From Sphingomonas sp. PP-CE-1G-424 (lineage in GTDB: Bacteria; Pseudomonadota; Alphaproteobacteria; Sphingomonadales; Sphingomonadaceae): a stretch of DNA of 64,000 nucleotides. Of this stretch, positions 17,423 to 26,936 are shown piece by piece (positions within the stretch are counted from its first letter, which is position 1; every line of letters starts with the position of its first letter). The notes under the pieces are model-generated. The model had not been told where the DNA came from, did no database searches, and saw nothing but the letters and a program-made list of their open reading frames with translations. The DNA lies in NCBI RefSeq assembly GCF_004341085.1, contig NZ_SLXW01000003.1, forward strand, positions 310,001 to 374,000, written 5' to 3'. The position numbers and the translations under genes are program-made.

Positions 17423-18685
17423 ATGCACGCATCGACGACACCCGAAACGCTCCCCCCGACACGCTCGCTGTCCCGTTCCGCGCAGATGCGCTGGCTCGGT
17501 ATCGCGGCCGGCGTGATCGTCGGGCTGGTGCTGATCGTCGTGCTGATCGGCAAGCTCACGCATCACGAGCCTGCGCCTGCACCCGTGTCGCCTGCCGGCA
17601 CGTTCCGGCCGACCAAGGATCAGATGGCCGGGCTGACGACGATGCGCGTCGGCTATGGTGCATCCGATGCGCGGACGTTGGCGAGCGGCGCGATCACGGT
17701 CGATGGCGATCGCAGTACGCCGGTTTTGATGCCCTATTCGGGGCAGGTGGTGCGCGTGCTCGCGGATGCGGGGCAACGCGTGACGCAAGGCCAGCCGCTG
17801 ATGCTGGTGAAGACGAGCGATTTCGTCGATGCACGCAGCGGACTGTTCGCAGCGCGCGCCGCTGCACAGAACGCGCAGGCACAACTCGCCACCGCGGAGC
17901 GTACCGCGGATCGCCAGCGGCAGATCTACGAGACGGCGGGCGGCGCACTGAAGGATTATCAGCAGGCCAAGACCGATCTCGCCGTCGCGCAGGCGACTGC
18001 GCGCACGGCCGCCGCCTCGCTCGGTGCCGCCCGCGACAAGCTGGCGATCCTCGGCAAGTCGCAGGGCGAGATCTCGCGCCTGGAGAATGTCGGCGAAGTC
18101 TCGGGCATCCACGACGTGACCACGCTGCATGCGCCGATCTCCGGTCTGATCGCGTCGCGCGACGTATCGGCGGGGCAGTATCTGTCGCAGGGCGGCGACA
18201 AGCCGGTGATGACGATCACCGATCCGTCGCGCGTCTGGCTGATCGCGCAGCTCGCCGAGGGCGATGCGAGCGCAGTGCATCTCGGCGACAGCGTCACGGT
18301 GACAACGCCCGCGCTGCCGGGGCGCAGCTTCCACGCGACGATCGATCTGGTCGGCGCCGCGCTCGATCCGCAGAGCCACCGCCTGCCGGTGCGTGCGACC
18401 ATCGCCAACCCGGACGGGACGCTGAAACCGCAGATGTTCGCCAGCTTCTCGATCCAGCGCCCGCACAGCGGCGACGCATTACTGGTACCTGCGGCGGCCG
18501 TGATCCACGAAGGCGACGATGCGCGCGTGTGGGTGGTCCGGCCCGACGGCCTGCTGGTCGCGCGGAAAGTTACCGCGGGCGAGGAGCAGGACGGCAAGGT
18601 CACGATCACCGCGGGCCTCAAGTCCGGTGAGCGGATCGTCACCGCGGGCGCGCTGTTCGTCAACGAAGCCGGTCTCGGCGAATGA
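17423..18685 (+). CDS. czcB: RND efflux periplasmic adaptor (CzcB/CusB type)
   Basis: 420 residues. One N-terminal transmembrane helix (about 24-44, GIAAGVIVGLVLIVVLIG) anchors it in the inner membrane. A barrel-sandwich half (VLMPYSGQVVRVLADAGQRVTQGQPLMLV), a coiled-coil hairpin rich in Ala/Gln (about 135-215), the second lipoyl half (TTLHAPISGLIASRDVSAGQ) and a C-terminal beta-barrel/proximal domain follow. It links the inner-membrane pump to the outer-membrane channel. Its stop overlaps the pump gene by 4 bases. I see no His-rich metal-binding tail of the classical CzcB kind, so the metal is uncertain. Confidence 0.88.
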   Translation: MHASTTPETLPPTRSLSRSAQMRWLGIAAGVIVGLVLIVVLIGKLTHHEPAPAPVSPAGTFRPTKDQMAGLTTMRVGYGASDARTLASGAITVDGDRSTPVLMPYSGQVVRVLADAGQRVTQGQPLMLVKTSDFVDARSGLFAARAAAQNAQAQLATAERTADRQRQIYETAGGALKDYQQAKTDLAVAQATARTAAASLGAARDKLAILGKSQGEISRLENVGEVSGIHDVTTLHAPISGLIASRDVSAGQYLSQGGDKPVMTITDPSRVWLIAQLAEGDASAVHLGDSVTVTTPALPGRSFHATIDLVGAALDPQSHRLPVRATIANPDGTLKPQMFASFSIQRPHSGDALLVPAAAVIHEGDDARVWVVRPDGLLVARKVTAGEEQDGKVTITAGLKSGERIVTAGALFVNEAGLGE

Positions 18686-21600
18686 ACCGGATCGTCGAAT
18701 TCGCGCTGCGCCAGCGGCTGCTGATCGTCGGCATCTTCGTCGCCATGCTGGTGGCGGGAGGCGTCGGCTTCTACAATCTCAACATCGAGGCGTATCCCGA
18801 CCCGGTCCCGCCGATGGTCGAGATCATCACCCAGACCCAGGGTCTGTCGGCCGAGGAGATGGAGCGCAACGTCACCATCCCGATCGAGGTCGGCATGGCG
18901 GGCATCCCGCATCTGACCGCGATCCGCGCGATCTCGCTGTTCGGGCTGTCGGACATCAAGATCCAGTTCAGCTACGACCTGACCAACGATCAGGCGAAGC
19001 AACAGGTCATCAACCGCCTGTCGCAGCTCCCGCCGCTCCAGGGTGGCGCACAGCCGACGCTGTCCCCGACCAGCCCGGTCGGCGAGATCTTCCGCTACAA
19101 GATCACCGCGCCGAAGGGCTATTCGGTGATGGACCTCAAGACGTTGCAGGACTGGGTCCTCCAGCGCCGGTTCAAACGGATCCCGGGCGTGATCGACGTC
19201 ACCGGCTGGGGCGGCAAGCTGCGCACCTACGACGTGGTGATCGACAATGATCGCCTCGCCGCGCACAACGTGACCGTGTCGCAGGTGCTGGCGGCGCTTG
19301 CCAAGAGCGACGGCAATGTCGGCGGCCAGACGATCAACTTCGGTGCGCAGGCGGCGATCGTCCGCGGCATCGGCCTGATCCAGTCGGTCGGCGGTATCGA
19401 GAACGTGCTCGTCGGCACCGGCGGCGGCCAGCCCGTGTTGCTGAAGGACGTCGCGCACGTCCGCATCGGCAACGCGCCGCGGCTCGGCATCGCCGGCTAC
19501 AACGACCAGGACGACATCGTCCAGGGCATCGTCCTGATGCAGCGTGGCGCGCAGTCGATGCCGACGATCCTCGCCGTGCAGAAGGAAGTGTCCGACATCA
19601 ACGCGTCGGGTATCCTGCCGCCGGGTGTCCATCTCGACCGGATCTACGATCGCTCCGACCTGATCCACCTGACGATCCACACCGTGCTCGAGAACATGGT
19701 GGTCGGCATCCTGCTGATCTTCGCGCTCCAGTGGATATTCCTCGGCAATCTGCGCAGCGCGATCATCGTCTCGGCGACGATCCCGTTCGCGCTCGCCTTC
19801 GCGATCCTTATCCTGGTGTTGCAGGGGGAAAGCGCGAACCTGCTCTCGGTGGGCGCGCTCGATTTCGGGCTCGTGGTCGATGCCTGTGTGATCATGGTGG
19901 AGAACATCTTCCGCCACATGGTCGAACGATCCGCGCACGTCGAAAGCGGCAAGGGGCACTACACGCTCGCCAACCGCTTCTCGGCGGTGCTCGGCGCCAG
20001 CTCGGAGGTCAGCCGCGGGATCTTCTTCGCCGCCGCGATCATCATCGCCAGCTTCCTGCCGCTGTTCACGCTCACCGGCGTCGAGGGCCATATCTTCGGG
20101 CCGATGGCGAAGACCTATGCCTATGCGATCACCGGCGGCCTGATCGCGACCTTCACGGTCGCGCCGGTGCTGGCGACGATGCTGCTGCCCGACAAATTGT
20201 CGGAGGTCGAGACGTGGATCGTCGGCAAGCTGCGCCGCGTCTACGAGCCGGCGGCGGCGTTCGCGCTCGGCAACCGGGTCGTCGCGATCGGTGGCGCGCT
20301 GCTGTTGATGGCGGTCGCCCTGGTGGGCGTGCGGTCGCTCGGGATCGAGTTCCTGCCGCATCTCGAAGAGGGCAACATGTATATCCGCGCGACGCTGCCC
20401 GCGTCGGTCAGCCTCGAGGCGGGGCAGCCGGTCGTCAACGGCGTCCGCCGCATCCTGACGCAATATCCCGAGGTGCAGGCAGTGCTGTCCGCGCATGGCC
20501 GCCCCGACGACGGGACCGACTCCACCGGGTTCTTCAATGCCGAGTTCTTCGTGCCACTGAAGCCGTTCGACACATGGCCGAGCGGCGTCACCAAGGAAAC
20601 GCTGACCGAGGAACTGTCGAAGCGGCTCAGCGCCAAATACCCCGGCGTCGACTTCTCGTTCTCGCAGATCATCGAGGATAACGTCGAGGAGGCGGCGTCG
20701 GGCGTGAAGGGCGCGAACTCGATCAAGCTGTTCGGCCCCGACCTGACGACGCTCGAGAAATATGCCAACCAGATCAAGGCGCAGATGGGCAAGGTCCGCG
20801 GAATCGAAGACTTGGGCGTGTTTCAGTCACTCGGCCAGCCGACCGTGCGGATCGACGTCGATCGCGCGCGTGCCTCACGCTACGGCCTGACCCCCGACGA
20901 CATCAACGCGACCGTCGCCGCGGCGATCGGCGGGCAGTCGAACGTCGATTTGTACGAGAAGGGCACCGATCGCCACTTCCCGATCGTCGTCCGCCTGAAA
21001 CCCGAACAGCGCGATACGATCGACGCGATCCGCCGCATCACCATCGGCGCGCCGTCGCCTGACGGCGCAGGCACGATCCAGGTGCCGCTGTCCGAGGTCG
21101 CCGACGTCAAGCTCACGACGGGTGCCTCGTTCATCTACCGCGAGCATCAGGAGCGCTACATCCCGATCAAGTTCTCGGTCCGCGGCCGCGATCTCGGCGG
21201 TGCGGTCGACGAGGCGCATGCGCGGATCGGCCAGACCGTGCACCTGCCGTCGGGCTATCATCTCGAATGGGCGGGCGAGCTCGACAACCTCAACAACGCG
21301 GTCGCGCGATTGGAAGTGGTGGTACCGATCAGCCTGCTGGTGATCCTGCTGCTGCTGTATGCGAACTTCGGCTCGATCCGCGACAGCCTGCTGGCCTTTT
21401 CGGCGATCCCGATGGCGATCATCGGCGGCGTGTTGGCACTTGCGCTGACCGGGACCGCGTTCAGCATCTCGTCGGCGATCGGCTTCGTCGCGCTGTTCGG
21501 GATCGCGGTGATGGACGGCATCCTGGTGGTCACGACCTATAATCACGCGGTCGACGAGGGGTTCGCGCGCGAGAATGCGTTGGCCACGACGGTGCGGCAC

Positions 21601-21870
21601 AGCCTGCGTCCGGTGGTGATGACGTGCCTGGTGGCGGCGATCGGCCTGCTCCCCGCCGCGCTGTCGAGTGGGATCGGCAGCCAGGTACAGAAACCGCTCG
21701 CGCTGGTCGTGGTCGGGGGTATGACGCTCGCGCCGATCCTGATCCTGCTGGTGTTGCCGGTGCTCATCGCGCGGTTCTCGAAGCGCGTGCCGCCGGAGGA
21801 CCGCGGTGCACACGGGCGCGACGTCGGCCATCATCCCAATACTGACGGCCATACGGAGGCCACGGCATGA
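18682..21870 (+). CDS. czcA: Heavy-metal efflux RND pump (CzcA type)
   Basis: 1062 residues, the normal length. It opens with TM1 (VEFALRQRLLIVGIFVAMLV) and the family signature NIEAYPDPVPPMVEIITQTQ. TM4 carries Asp394 and Asp400 in GALDFGLVVDACVIMVEN, with the same six-residue spacing as the proton-relay aspartates of CzcA (DFGxxxD). This distinguishes heavy-metal RND pumps from multidrug RND pumps. The second half repeats the fold (TM region 21320-21780). It forms a tripartite pump with its two neighbours, probably exporting Zn, Co, Cd or Ni; the metal cannot be read from sequence. Confidence 0.92.
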   Translation: MNRIVEFALRQRLLIVGIFVAMLVAGGVGFYNLNIEAYPDPVPPMVEIITQTQGLSAEEMERNVTIPIEVGMAGIPHLTAIRAISLFGLSDIKIQFSYDLTNDQAKQQVINRLSQLPPLQGGAQPTLSPTSPVGEIFRYKITAPKGYSVMDLKTLQDWVLQRRFKRIPGVIDVTGWGGKLRTYDVVIDNDRLAAHNVTVSQVLAALAKSDGNVGGQTINFGAQAAIVRGIGLIQSVGGIENVLVGTGGGQPVLLKDVAHVRIGNAPRLGIAGYNDQDDIVQGIVLMQRGAQSMPTILAVQKEVSDINASGILPPGVHLDRIYDRSDLIHLTIHTVLENMVVGILLIFALQWIFLGNLRSAIIVSATIPFALAFAILILVLQGESANLLSVGALDFGLVVDACVIMVENIFRHMVERSAHVESGKGHYTLANRFSAVLGASSEVSRGIFFAAAIIIASFLPLFTLTGVEGHIFGPMAKTYAYAITGGLIATFTVAPVLATMLLPDKLSEVETWIVGKLRRVYEPAAAFALGNRVVAIGGALLLMAVALVGVRSLGIEFLPHLEEGNMYIRATLPASVSLEAGQPVVNGVRRILTQYPEVQAVLSAHGRPDDGTDSTGFFNAEFFVPLKPFDTWPSGVTKETLTEELSKRLSAKYPGVDFSFSQIIEDNVEEAASGVKGANSIKLFGPDLTTLEKYANQIKAQMGKVRGIEDLGVFQSLGQPTVRIDVDRARASRYGLTPDDINATVAAAIGGQSNVDLYEKGTDRHFPIVVRLKPEQRDTIDAIRRITIGAPSPDGAGTIQVPLSEVADVKLTTGASFIYREHQERYIPIKFSVRGRDLGGAVDEAHARIGQTVHLPSGYHLEWAGELDNLNNAVARLEVVVPISLLVILLLLYANFGSIRDSLLAFSAIPMAIIGGVLALALTGTAFSISSAIGFVALFGIAVMDGILVVTTYNHAVDEGFARENALATTVRHSLRPVVMTCLVAAIGLLPAALSSGIGSQVQKPLALVVVGGMTLAPILILLVLPVLIARFSKRVPPEDRGAHGRDVGHHPNTDGHTEATA

Positions 21871-23288
21871 AGCGTCTCGCCATTCTCCTGCTTGCGGGCG
21901 CCACCAGCGCCTGCACGATGGGTCCGCGCAATCTCGACGCGCATGCCAGCCTGCCGCCTACCCCCGCCGCACAGACCTTCGCACCGTCAAGCGGCGCGGC
22001 GCAGGCTACTACGCTCGCGGCAGTGCCGGCGGAGTGGTGGCGGACCTTCGGCAGCGCGCAGCTCGACACGCTGGTGAGCGAGGCGCAGTCGCATGCGACC
22101 GATATCGCCGTGGCCGAGGCGACGCTGCGCCAGTACCGCGAGCAGGGTTCCGCCACGGCGGGCTCGGCGCTGCCGCAGGCCGACGTGAACTATCAGGCGG
22201 AGCGCACGCGAATCTCGAACGCGCTGTCGCCCGCGGTCGCGGACCAGAACCAGCAGCTCTATACGCTGCATACCGCGCAGGTGACGGTAAGCTATGCGCC
22301 CGACTTGTTCGGCGGCACCCGCTCGAAGATCCGCTCCGCGCGCGCCGCGACCGAAACGCAGCGCCAACGGCTCGGGGCGGCGAAAACGACGGTGATCGCC
22401 AATCTGGTCGAGGCGGTGATCCAGTGCGCCTCGCTCGCCGATCAGATCGTCGCGGCCCAGACCGGCATCGCGGTCAATCGCGACATCCTGCAGACGTTGG
22501 TCAAGCGCCAGCAACTCGGCGCAGTCGGTGCCGCCGACGTCTCGACGCAACAGGCGGCACTGGCGACTGCCGAGGGTGCGCTGCCCCCGCTCGTCCGCGC
22601 CGAAGCGCATCAGCGCGTGGTGATCGGCACGTTGATCGGACGCTCGGCGGGATCGGACCTGCCGCCGCTGCCCACGCTCGCCTCGCTGACCTTGCCGCGC
22701 GACCTGCCGCTGGTCGTACCCTCCGATCTCGTCGCGCGTCGCCCCGATGTGCTGGCGGCACGCGCGCAGCTCGAAGGGGCAGGGGCCGATGTCGGCACCG
22801 CGATTGCCGCGCGTCTGCCCGCGATCTCGCTCAGCGGATCGGCGGGCGGAACGTCGGAACGGTTCGGCGACATGTTCAAGAGCGGCAACCCGTTCTGGAC
22901 GCTGATCGGCGGCATTACGCAGCCGATCTTTCATGCGGGCGCGCTTCGTCATCAACAGCGTGCTGCCGAGGCGGCGCTGGAGGGGGCGAAGGCGCAGTAT
23001 CGGGCGGCGGTGCTCGATGCGTTCGGCGACGTGGCCGATGCGCTGACCGGGTTGCGAACCGATGCCGATGCGCTCGACTCCGCGACGCGCGCGACCGATG
23101 CGTCGGGTCGCGCCCTCGGCTTCGTGCGGCGTCAGCTGGCGCTTGGCGACGTCGGTACGCCCGCCTTGCTCAACGCGACCGCGACCGACGCGCAGGCGCG
23201 ATCGCAGGCGGTGCAGGCACGTGCAGCCCGGCTCTCCGATACGGTGGCGTTGTTTCAAGCGGCCGGGGGCGGCATAGTCGGCGGATAA
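21867..23288 (+). CDS. czcC: Outer-membrane efflux lipoprotein (NodT/CzcC type)
   Basis: 473 residues. The lipobox LLLAGATSAC puts the acylated cysteine at residue 16. Two copies of the outer-membrane efflux repeat follow, with FGSAQLDTLVSEAQSHATDI, YAPDLFGGTRSKIRSARAAT and RRPDVLAARAQLEGAGADVG, typical of RND outer-membrane factor lipoproteins. The start overlaps the pump stop by 4 bases, so czcB-czcA-czcC is one translationally coupled operon. It is nearer to NodT-type channels than to classical CzcC. Confidence 0.9.
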   Translation: MKRLAILLLAGATSACTMGPRNLDAHASLPPTPAAQTFAPSSGAAQATTLAAVPAEWWRTFGSAQLDTLVSEAQSHATDIAVAEATLRQYREQGSATAGSALPQADVNYQAERTRISNALSPAVADQNQQLYTLHTAQVTVSYAPDLFGGTRSKIRSARAATETQRQRLGAAKTTVIANLVEAVIQCASLADQIVAAQTGIAVNRDILQTLVKRQQLGAVGAADVSTQQAALATAEGALPPLVRAEAHQRVVIGTLIGRSAGSDLPPLPTLASLTLPRDLPLVVPSDLVARRPDVLAARAQLEGAGADVGTAIAARLPAISLSGSAGGTSERFGDMFKSGNPFWTLIGGITQPIFHAGALRHQQRAAEAALEGAKAQYRAAVLDAFGDVADALTGLRTDADALDSATRATDASGRALGFVRRQLALGDVGTPALLNATATDAQARSQAVQARAARLSDTVALFQAAGGGIVGG

Positions 23289-23301
23289 TCGCCCGTCTTC
23301 G

Positions 23302-23958
23302 TCAGCCGCCCGGCTTTTCGATCCAGATCGTGGCGTGCGGCAGGTCGAGGACGATCCGCTTGCCGGCAAAGGCATCCCAGCCGATCCAGCGCCCGCCTCG
23401 ACCATCGTCATGGACCGGAAGCGTCAGCGCGCCGTATGTCACGGTACGAACGACGCTCGCCGGTTGGCGCGCCGCGTCCGCATGGAACGGGATCGGGCTA
23501 TCACCCCATGCCGCGCTGTAGCCGTCCGTCGTGAGCGTGAGGCGGAGTGGAACGGAGCGGCTGCCCAGCGACGCCATATCCGTCTTGCCTACTGTTGCGA
23601 TCCGACCGCTTGCGAAATCGAGCCGCAGCATTTCGTGCGTCAAGACATCGCGGCCGACGTCCAGCATCGTGCTGTCCGGTGCGACCGCGCCGAACTTCGC
23701 CTGTGAGATCGACCGATACGTCGAGCGCAGCTTGACGTCGATGGTCGGGCGCAGCGGGAGCGGGTCGGTCGTCGCGGTCCGCGCGGCGTGATCGGGCATA
23801 TGCGGCAGACGCTTGGCGAGCGGCTCGGCGATCGTGGTCGTCGCGGCATCGGGATCGAGGACGGCCTTCACGGCGATCGTCCGGACCATCGCGGCGACGT
23901 GAAGACCCGATTGCGTGACCACGATCTGGTCGGATTGCAGAGTATGCCAGACGGGCAT
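23302..23958 (-). CDS. Retropepsin-like protein lacking the catalytic DTG motif
   Basis: 218 residues from ATG 23958, chosen because GAGG lies 9 bases upstream; ATG 23967 leaves no space for a ribosome binding site. The pattern VAAMVRTIAVKAVLDPDAATTTIAEPLAKRL looks like the first flap of a retropepsin-fold aspartic protease, where functional members have Asp-Thr/Ser-Gly. Here the triad position reads Asp-Pro-Asp. DVGRDVLTHEMLRLDFASGR resembles the second half of the fold. I see no signal peptide. It is convergent with czcC and may be a non-enzymatic relative. Family placement is tentative. Confidence 0.5.
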   Translation of the reverse strand: MPVWHTLQSDQIVVTQSGLHVAAMVRTIAVKAVLDPDAATTTIAEPLAKRLPHMPDHAARTATTDPLPLRPTIDVKLRSTYRSISQAKFGAVAPDSTMLDVGRDVLTHEMLRLDFASGRIATVGKTDMASLGSRSVPLRLTLTTDGYSAAWGDSPIPFHADAARQPASVVRTVTYGALTLPVHDDGRGGRWIGWDAFAGKRIVLDLPHATIWIEKPGG

Positions 23959-24149
23959 GGACAACATCCTCGGTACGGATGTCGCGACGGGCGAGGTCTT
24001 CGCCTTCCGAAGAGGATACGCCGCCGGTTGGATCCCGGTTTGCCGAGGAGCCAGACGACGACGCGTCGCGACGATGCCACCCGATGCCGCGATCGTCTTA
24101 CAAGCGCCTTACGCGGCGCGTGGACGTCCTATCATTCTACCGTAAAAGC

Positions 24150-24182
24150 GGGCGGATCACGCGGCGAACACGTGATCCGCCC
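24150..24182 (-). terminator. Intrinsic terminator of the orphan TBDR
   Basis: GGGCGGATCACG (24150-24161) pairs perfectly with CGTGATCCGCCC (24171-24182), 6 bases beyond the minus-strand stop. In the direction of transcription the stem is followed by GCTTTTAC, a short U run. Confidence 0.7.
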
Positions 24183-24187
24183 GGTTC

Positions 24188-26581
24188 TCAGAAGCCCTTC
24201 TTCAACGAGATGAACACCTGACGCGGGGTGCCGGCGAGTAGCGTCTGGTTGTCGCCGCTGGCGGTGAACCCGTTCGTGCCGACCGTCGAGATATACTTCT
24301 TGTCGGTCAGGTTGGTCACGCTGCCGAGGATCGACACGCCGTGTAGCGCACCCTCGCCCTCGAAGCGGTAGCCGATGCTCGCATCGACCAGCACGCGGCC
24401 CGGCACCGACTGATCGTTGAGATAGGTGAAGTAGCGCTTGCTCATGTAGTCGGCACCGACCCGACCGGTGAAGCCGGACTGTTCGACGACGATCTCGCCC
24501 TTGAGCATGTGCTCGGGGCTATCGACCGCCATTTTGCCATCGGTCGCGACCAGCACCGCGCCGCTCGCCGACAACACGTCGTCGGCGTATTTCGACTTGT
24601 TGTACGAGTAGCTGGCGAACAGCGAGAGTGGCGTGAAGATGCGGTAGTTGACCGCGACCTCGGCGCCGTAGGTGTGGACACTGCCGACGTTGTTCAGCGT
24701 CGCCGGATTGCCGATGATCCCCGCGCCGTTGGAGAAGCCCAGCAGGCGGTTCGAGAAGTCGATGTAATAGCCGACCGCCGACGCCTGGAATGGGCCTTCG
24801 CGGAAACGAAGCCCGCCCTCGGCCGTCTTCGAGCGCTCGGGCTTCAACTGGCCCCGGATCGCGTCGAACCCGGCCTGGGTGGTCGAGAACGGACCGGTCG
24901 TCGCGGACGAGACATAGGCGCGGACGTTCTCCTTATAGTCCGCGAACAGTTCGGCACCCGGGGTCAGCTTGAACAGGATCCCGGCCTGTGGCTGGAACCA
25001 GTCCTTCGCACTGATCTTGCCGACCGCCAGTGGGGAGGCGGTCGCGGGCAACATGATCGCGCGATTGGTGACGTAGAACCCCTTCCAGCCGGCGTTGAGG
25101 ACCAGACGGTCGTCGGCAAGGCGGATCGTGTCGCCGACATGATACTGGATCGTGTCGGTGGTGTATTTGCCGTCCCACTGCGTGGCATACGGGTTGCTCT
25201 GGAACTCCAGCGTATCGCGGTTCGGCGTGGCGCTGTCGGTCATCCCGTAGAACCGGCGCGCCTGGGTGAAGGTGTTCGTCTCGTACCAGCCGCCCAGTTC
25301 GAGCGTATTGGCGCCGCGGACATAGGCGAGGTTGCTGAGCGCACCGCCGCGTTTCATCGCATATTCGGTGGTGCGGAAGCCGAGCGGGCTAGCCGCGGTG
25401 ATCGGCGTGCCGTCGGCGTTCGCCGCGCCCGCGGGGGTCGGCGAATACGGCGTGATCCACGATCCCTGACCCTTGTTGTCGTGATAATAGCCGGTCGTGC
25501 TGAGCGTGAGTTCGGGCGTCAGGTTGGCGTCGAACGTGACGCCGCCGAGATAGTCGCGGCGCAGACCGCCGGCATCGTAATAGGCGTCGTCGACCGTACC
25601 GAAGCCGGCCGGGAAGGTCGTGCCGGCGCCGGCCCAGGGTTGCGTCTTTCCGGCCGCGACGGCCGCCTGGTTCTGTGCCACCTTGGCGATCTGCAACGCC
25701 AACGGGTAGTTGTCGGCGATGTTGTCGTCGCGCAGCCCGCGGCGGCGGATGATGTCGAGACTGAGATCCTGATAATCCTGCTCGCGGCGATCCGAGAAGT
25801 TGAGGAACGCCGTCAGCGAGCCGAGGCTGCCCAGATCCTTGACGATCTTGCCGTTCGCCTGGTGCTGGCGCTGGACGCCGTCGCCCTTCCACTTGTCGGT
25901 CGAGAGAAAGCCGTAGCTCAAATAGCCTTTCAGACCGCTGCCGAGATCGCCGCTGTCGATGCGGGCGAAGGCGCGGTAGGTGTTGTCCGACCCATAGGTG
26001 CCGCCGCCGGTTACGTTCATGACGTCGCGCGGCTTGTCGCTGAAGAACTCGATCGTGCCGCCGAGATTGCTGGTCGAGGCGGTGCCGAGCGCGCCGGCGC
26101 CCTGCGCGACGTCGGTGCGCGCGACGTTCTCGGAGATGATCGCGCGGCTGATGTGCAGGCCGTTGACGTTGCCGTAGCTCATGTCGCCGAGCGGCACGCC
26201 GTCGAGCGTGAAGCCGAGCTGGTTCTGGTTGAACCCGCGCAGCGAGATGCGGACCGCCCATTCATAGGCGCCAAACGGATCGGCGGCCTGGAAATTGACG
26301 CCCGGCAGCTTTTCGATCGCCTTGAGCGGGCTCGAACCCGGCGTCAGGCGCGCGATGTCGGCGGCGTTGACGCTCTGGACCTGGCGGCTCTGGCCGAAGC
26401 CGAGCACGACGATGTCCCCGCCCGCGCCGTCCGTTCCAGGTGCCGTTGCCGTCGCCGATGCGTCGGTCGCCAGCGTGGCCGATGGATCGGTGGCGGTCTG
26501 TGCCGAGAGCGGTGCGGCGAACGCACACGCTGCGATGGCATATGGGGCGGCGCCCGCGAGCAGGCTGGAAAGACGGTTCAT
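24188..26581 (-). CDS. TonB-dependent receptor, substrate unknown
   Basis: 797 residues. There is a signal peptide (cleavage near PLSAQT, about 28), then an Ala/Thr-rich linker and the TonB box region GGDIVVLGFGQSRQVQSV. The plug contains SSPLKAIEKLPGVNFQAADP, ISLRGFNQNQLGFTLDGVPL and STSNLGGTIEFFSDKP. The barrel ends RQVFISLKKGF. It stands alone with its own terminator, flanked by a repeat-bearing intergenic region and the galactan locus. Nothing nearby identifies the ligand, though the glycan locus makes a carbohydrate possible. Confidence 0.85.
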   Translation of the reverse strand: MNRLSSLLAGAAPYAIAACAFAAPLSAQTATDPSATLATDASATATAPGTDGAGGDIVVLGFGQSRQVQSVNAADIARLTPGSSPLKAIEKLPGVNFQAADPFGAYEWAVRISLRGFNQNQLGFTLDGVPLGDMSYGNVNGLHISRAIISENVARTDVAQGAGALGTASTSNLGGTIEFFSDKPRDVMNVTGGGTYGSDNTYRAFARIDSGDLGSGLKGYLSYGFLSTDKWKGDGVQRQHQANGKIVKDLGSLGSLTAFLNFSDRREQDYQDLSLDIIRRRGLRDDNIADNYPLALQIAKVAQNQAAVAAGKTQPWAGAGTTFPAGFGTVDDAYYDAGGLRRDYLGGVTFDANLTPELTLSTTGYYHDNKGQGSWITPYSPTPAGAANADGTPITAASPLGFRTTEYAMKRGGALSNLAYVRGANTLELGGWYETNTFTQARRFYGMTDSATPNRDTLEFQSNPYATQWDGKYTTDTIQYHVGDTIRLADDRLVLNAGWKGFYVTNRAIMLPATASPLAVGKISAKDWFQPQAGILFKLTPGAELFADYKENVRAYVSSATTGPFSTTQAGFDAIRGQLKPERSKTAEGGLRFREGPFQASAVGYYIDFSNRLLGFSNGAGIIGNPATLNNVGSVHTYGAEVAVNYRIFTPLSLFASYSYNKSKYADDVLSASGAVLVATDGKMAVDSPEHMLKGEIVVEQSGFTGRVGADYMSKRYFTYLNDQSVPGRVLVDASIGYRFEGEGALHGVSILGSVTNLTDKKYISTVGTNGFTASGDNQTLLAGTPRQVFISLKKGF

Positions 26582-26936
26582 GGTGTGTCCCCAAGCCGCT
26601 CTAGTGCAGCTTCGCGTTCGCCATTGCCGTCGGACGTTACGGGCTCGCGACGCTTCGATGACGCTTCGGCGACAATCGTATTTTATCCTGGAAGGGCCGC
26701 GGCGGGGGGGCGTCGGCGGCCGGCTAGCTCGGAGCGACGTTTAGTTTGAACGCGCTTTTCTCCGTCGAGCCGACGCGCTTCTTTGTTCTCCCGCGAAGGC
26801 GGGAGCCCAGGCTGGATCCCCGCCTTCGCGGGGACACACGTCTTGCTTGCGCGAAAGGAATAGCCATCGAACTTGTCCGGCATGACGGAGAAAGAGCGGA
26901 TCTAGCCGTTCGAACCGAAGCTTCCTCCGTGCTCGA
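26582..26936. other. Gene-free region between orphan TBDR and GH30 gene
   Basis: It holds the TBDR promoter (leftward) and a compact double-hairpin repeat at 26788-26833. The short frame through the repeat (26683-26883) is not a credible gene. Nothing else is recognisable. Confidence 0.6.
26788..26833. repeat. Paired palindromes of dispersed-repeat type
   Basis: Two small palindromes, CTCCCGCGAAGGCGGGAG (26788-26805) and CCCCGCCTTCGCGGGG (26818-26833), are themselves inverted copies around AGCCCAGGCTGG. The unit CCCGCGAAGGCGGG with GGATCCCCGCC nearby is the form of the dispersed intergenic repeat I associate with sphingomonad genomes. It could be a REP-like element or a transcript-end hairpin. 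Only one copy lies in this window. Confidence 0.6.

Noticed and set aside
26683..26883. Small frame with the text VPAKAGIQPGLPPSREN
   Set aside because: It is the translation of the palindromic repeat and not a protein gene.
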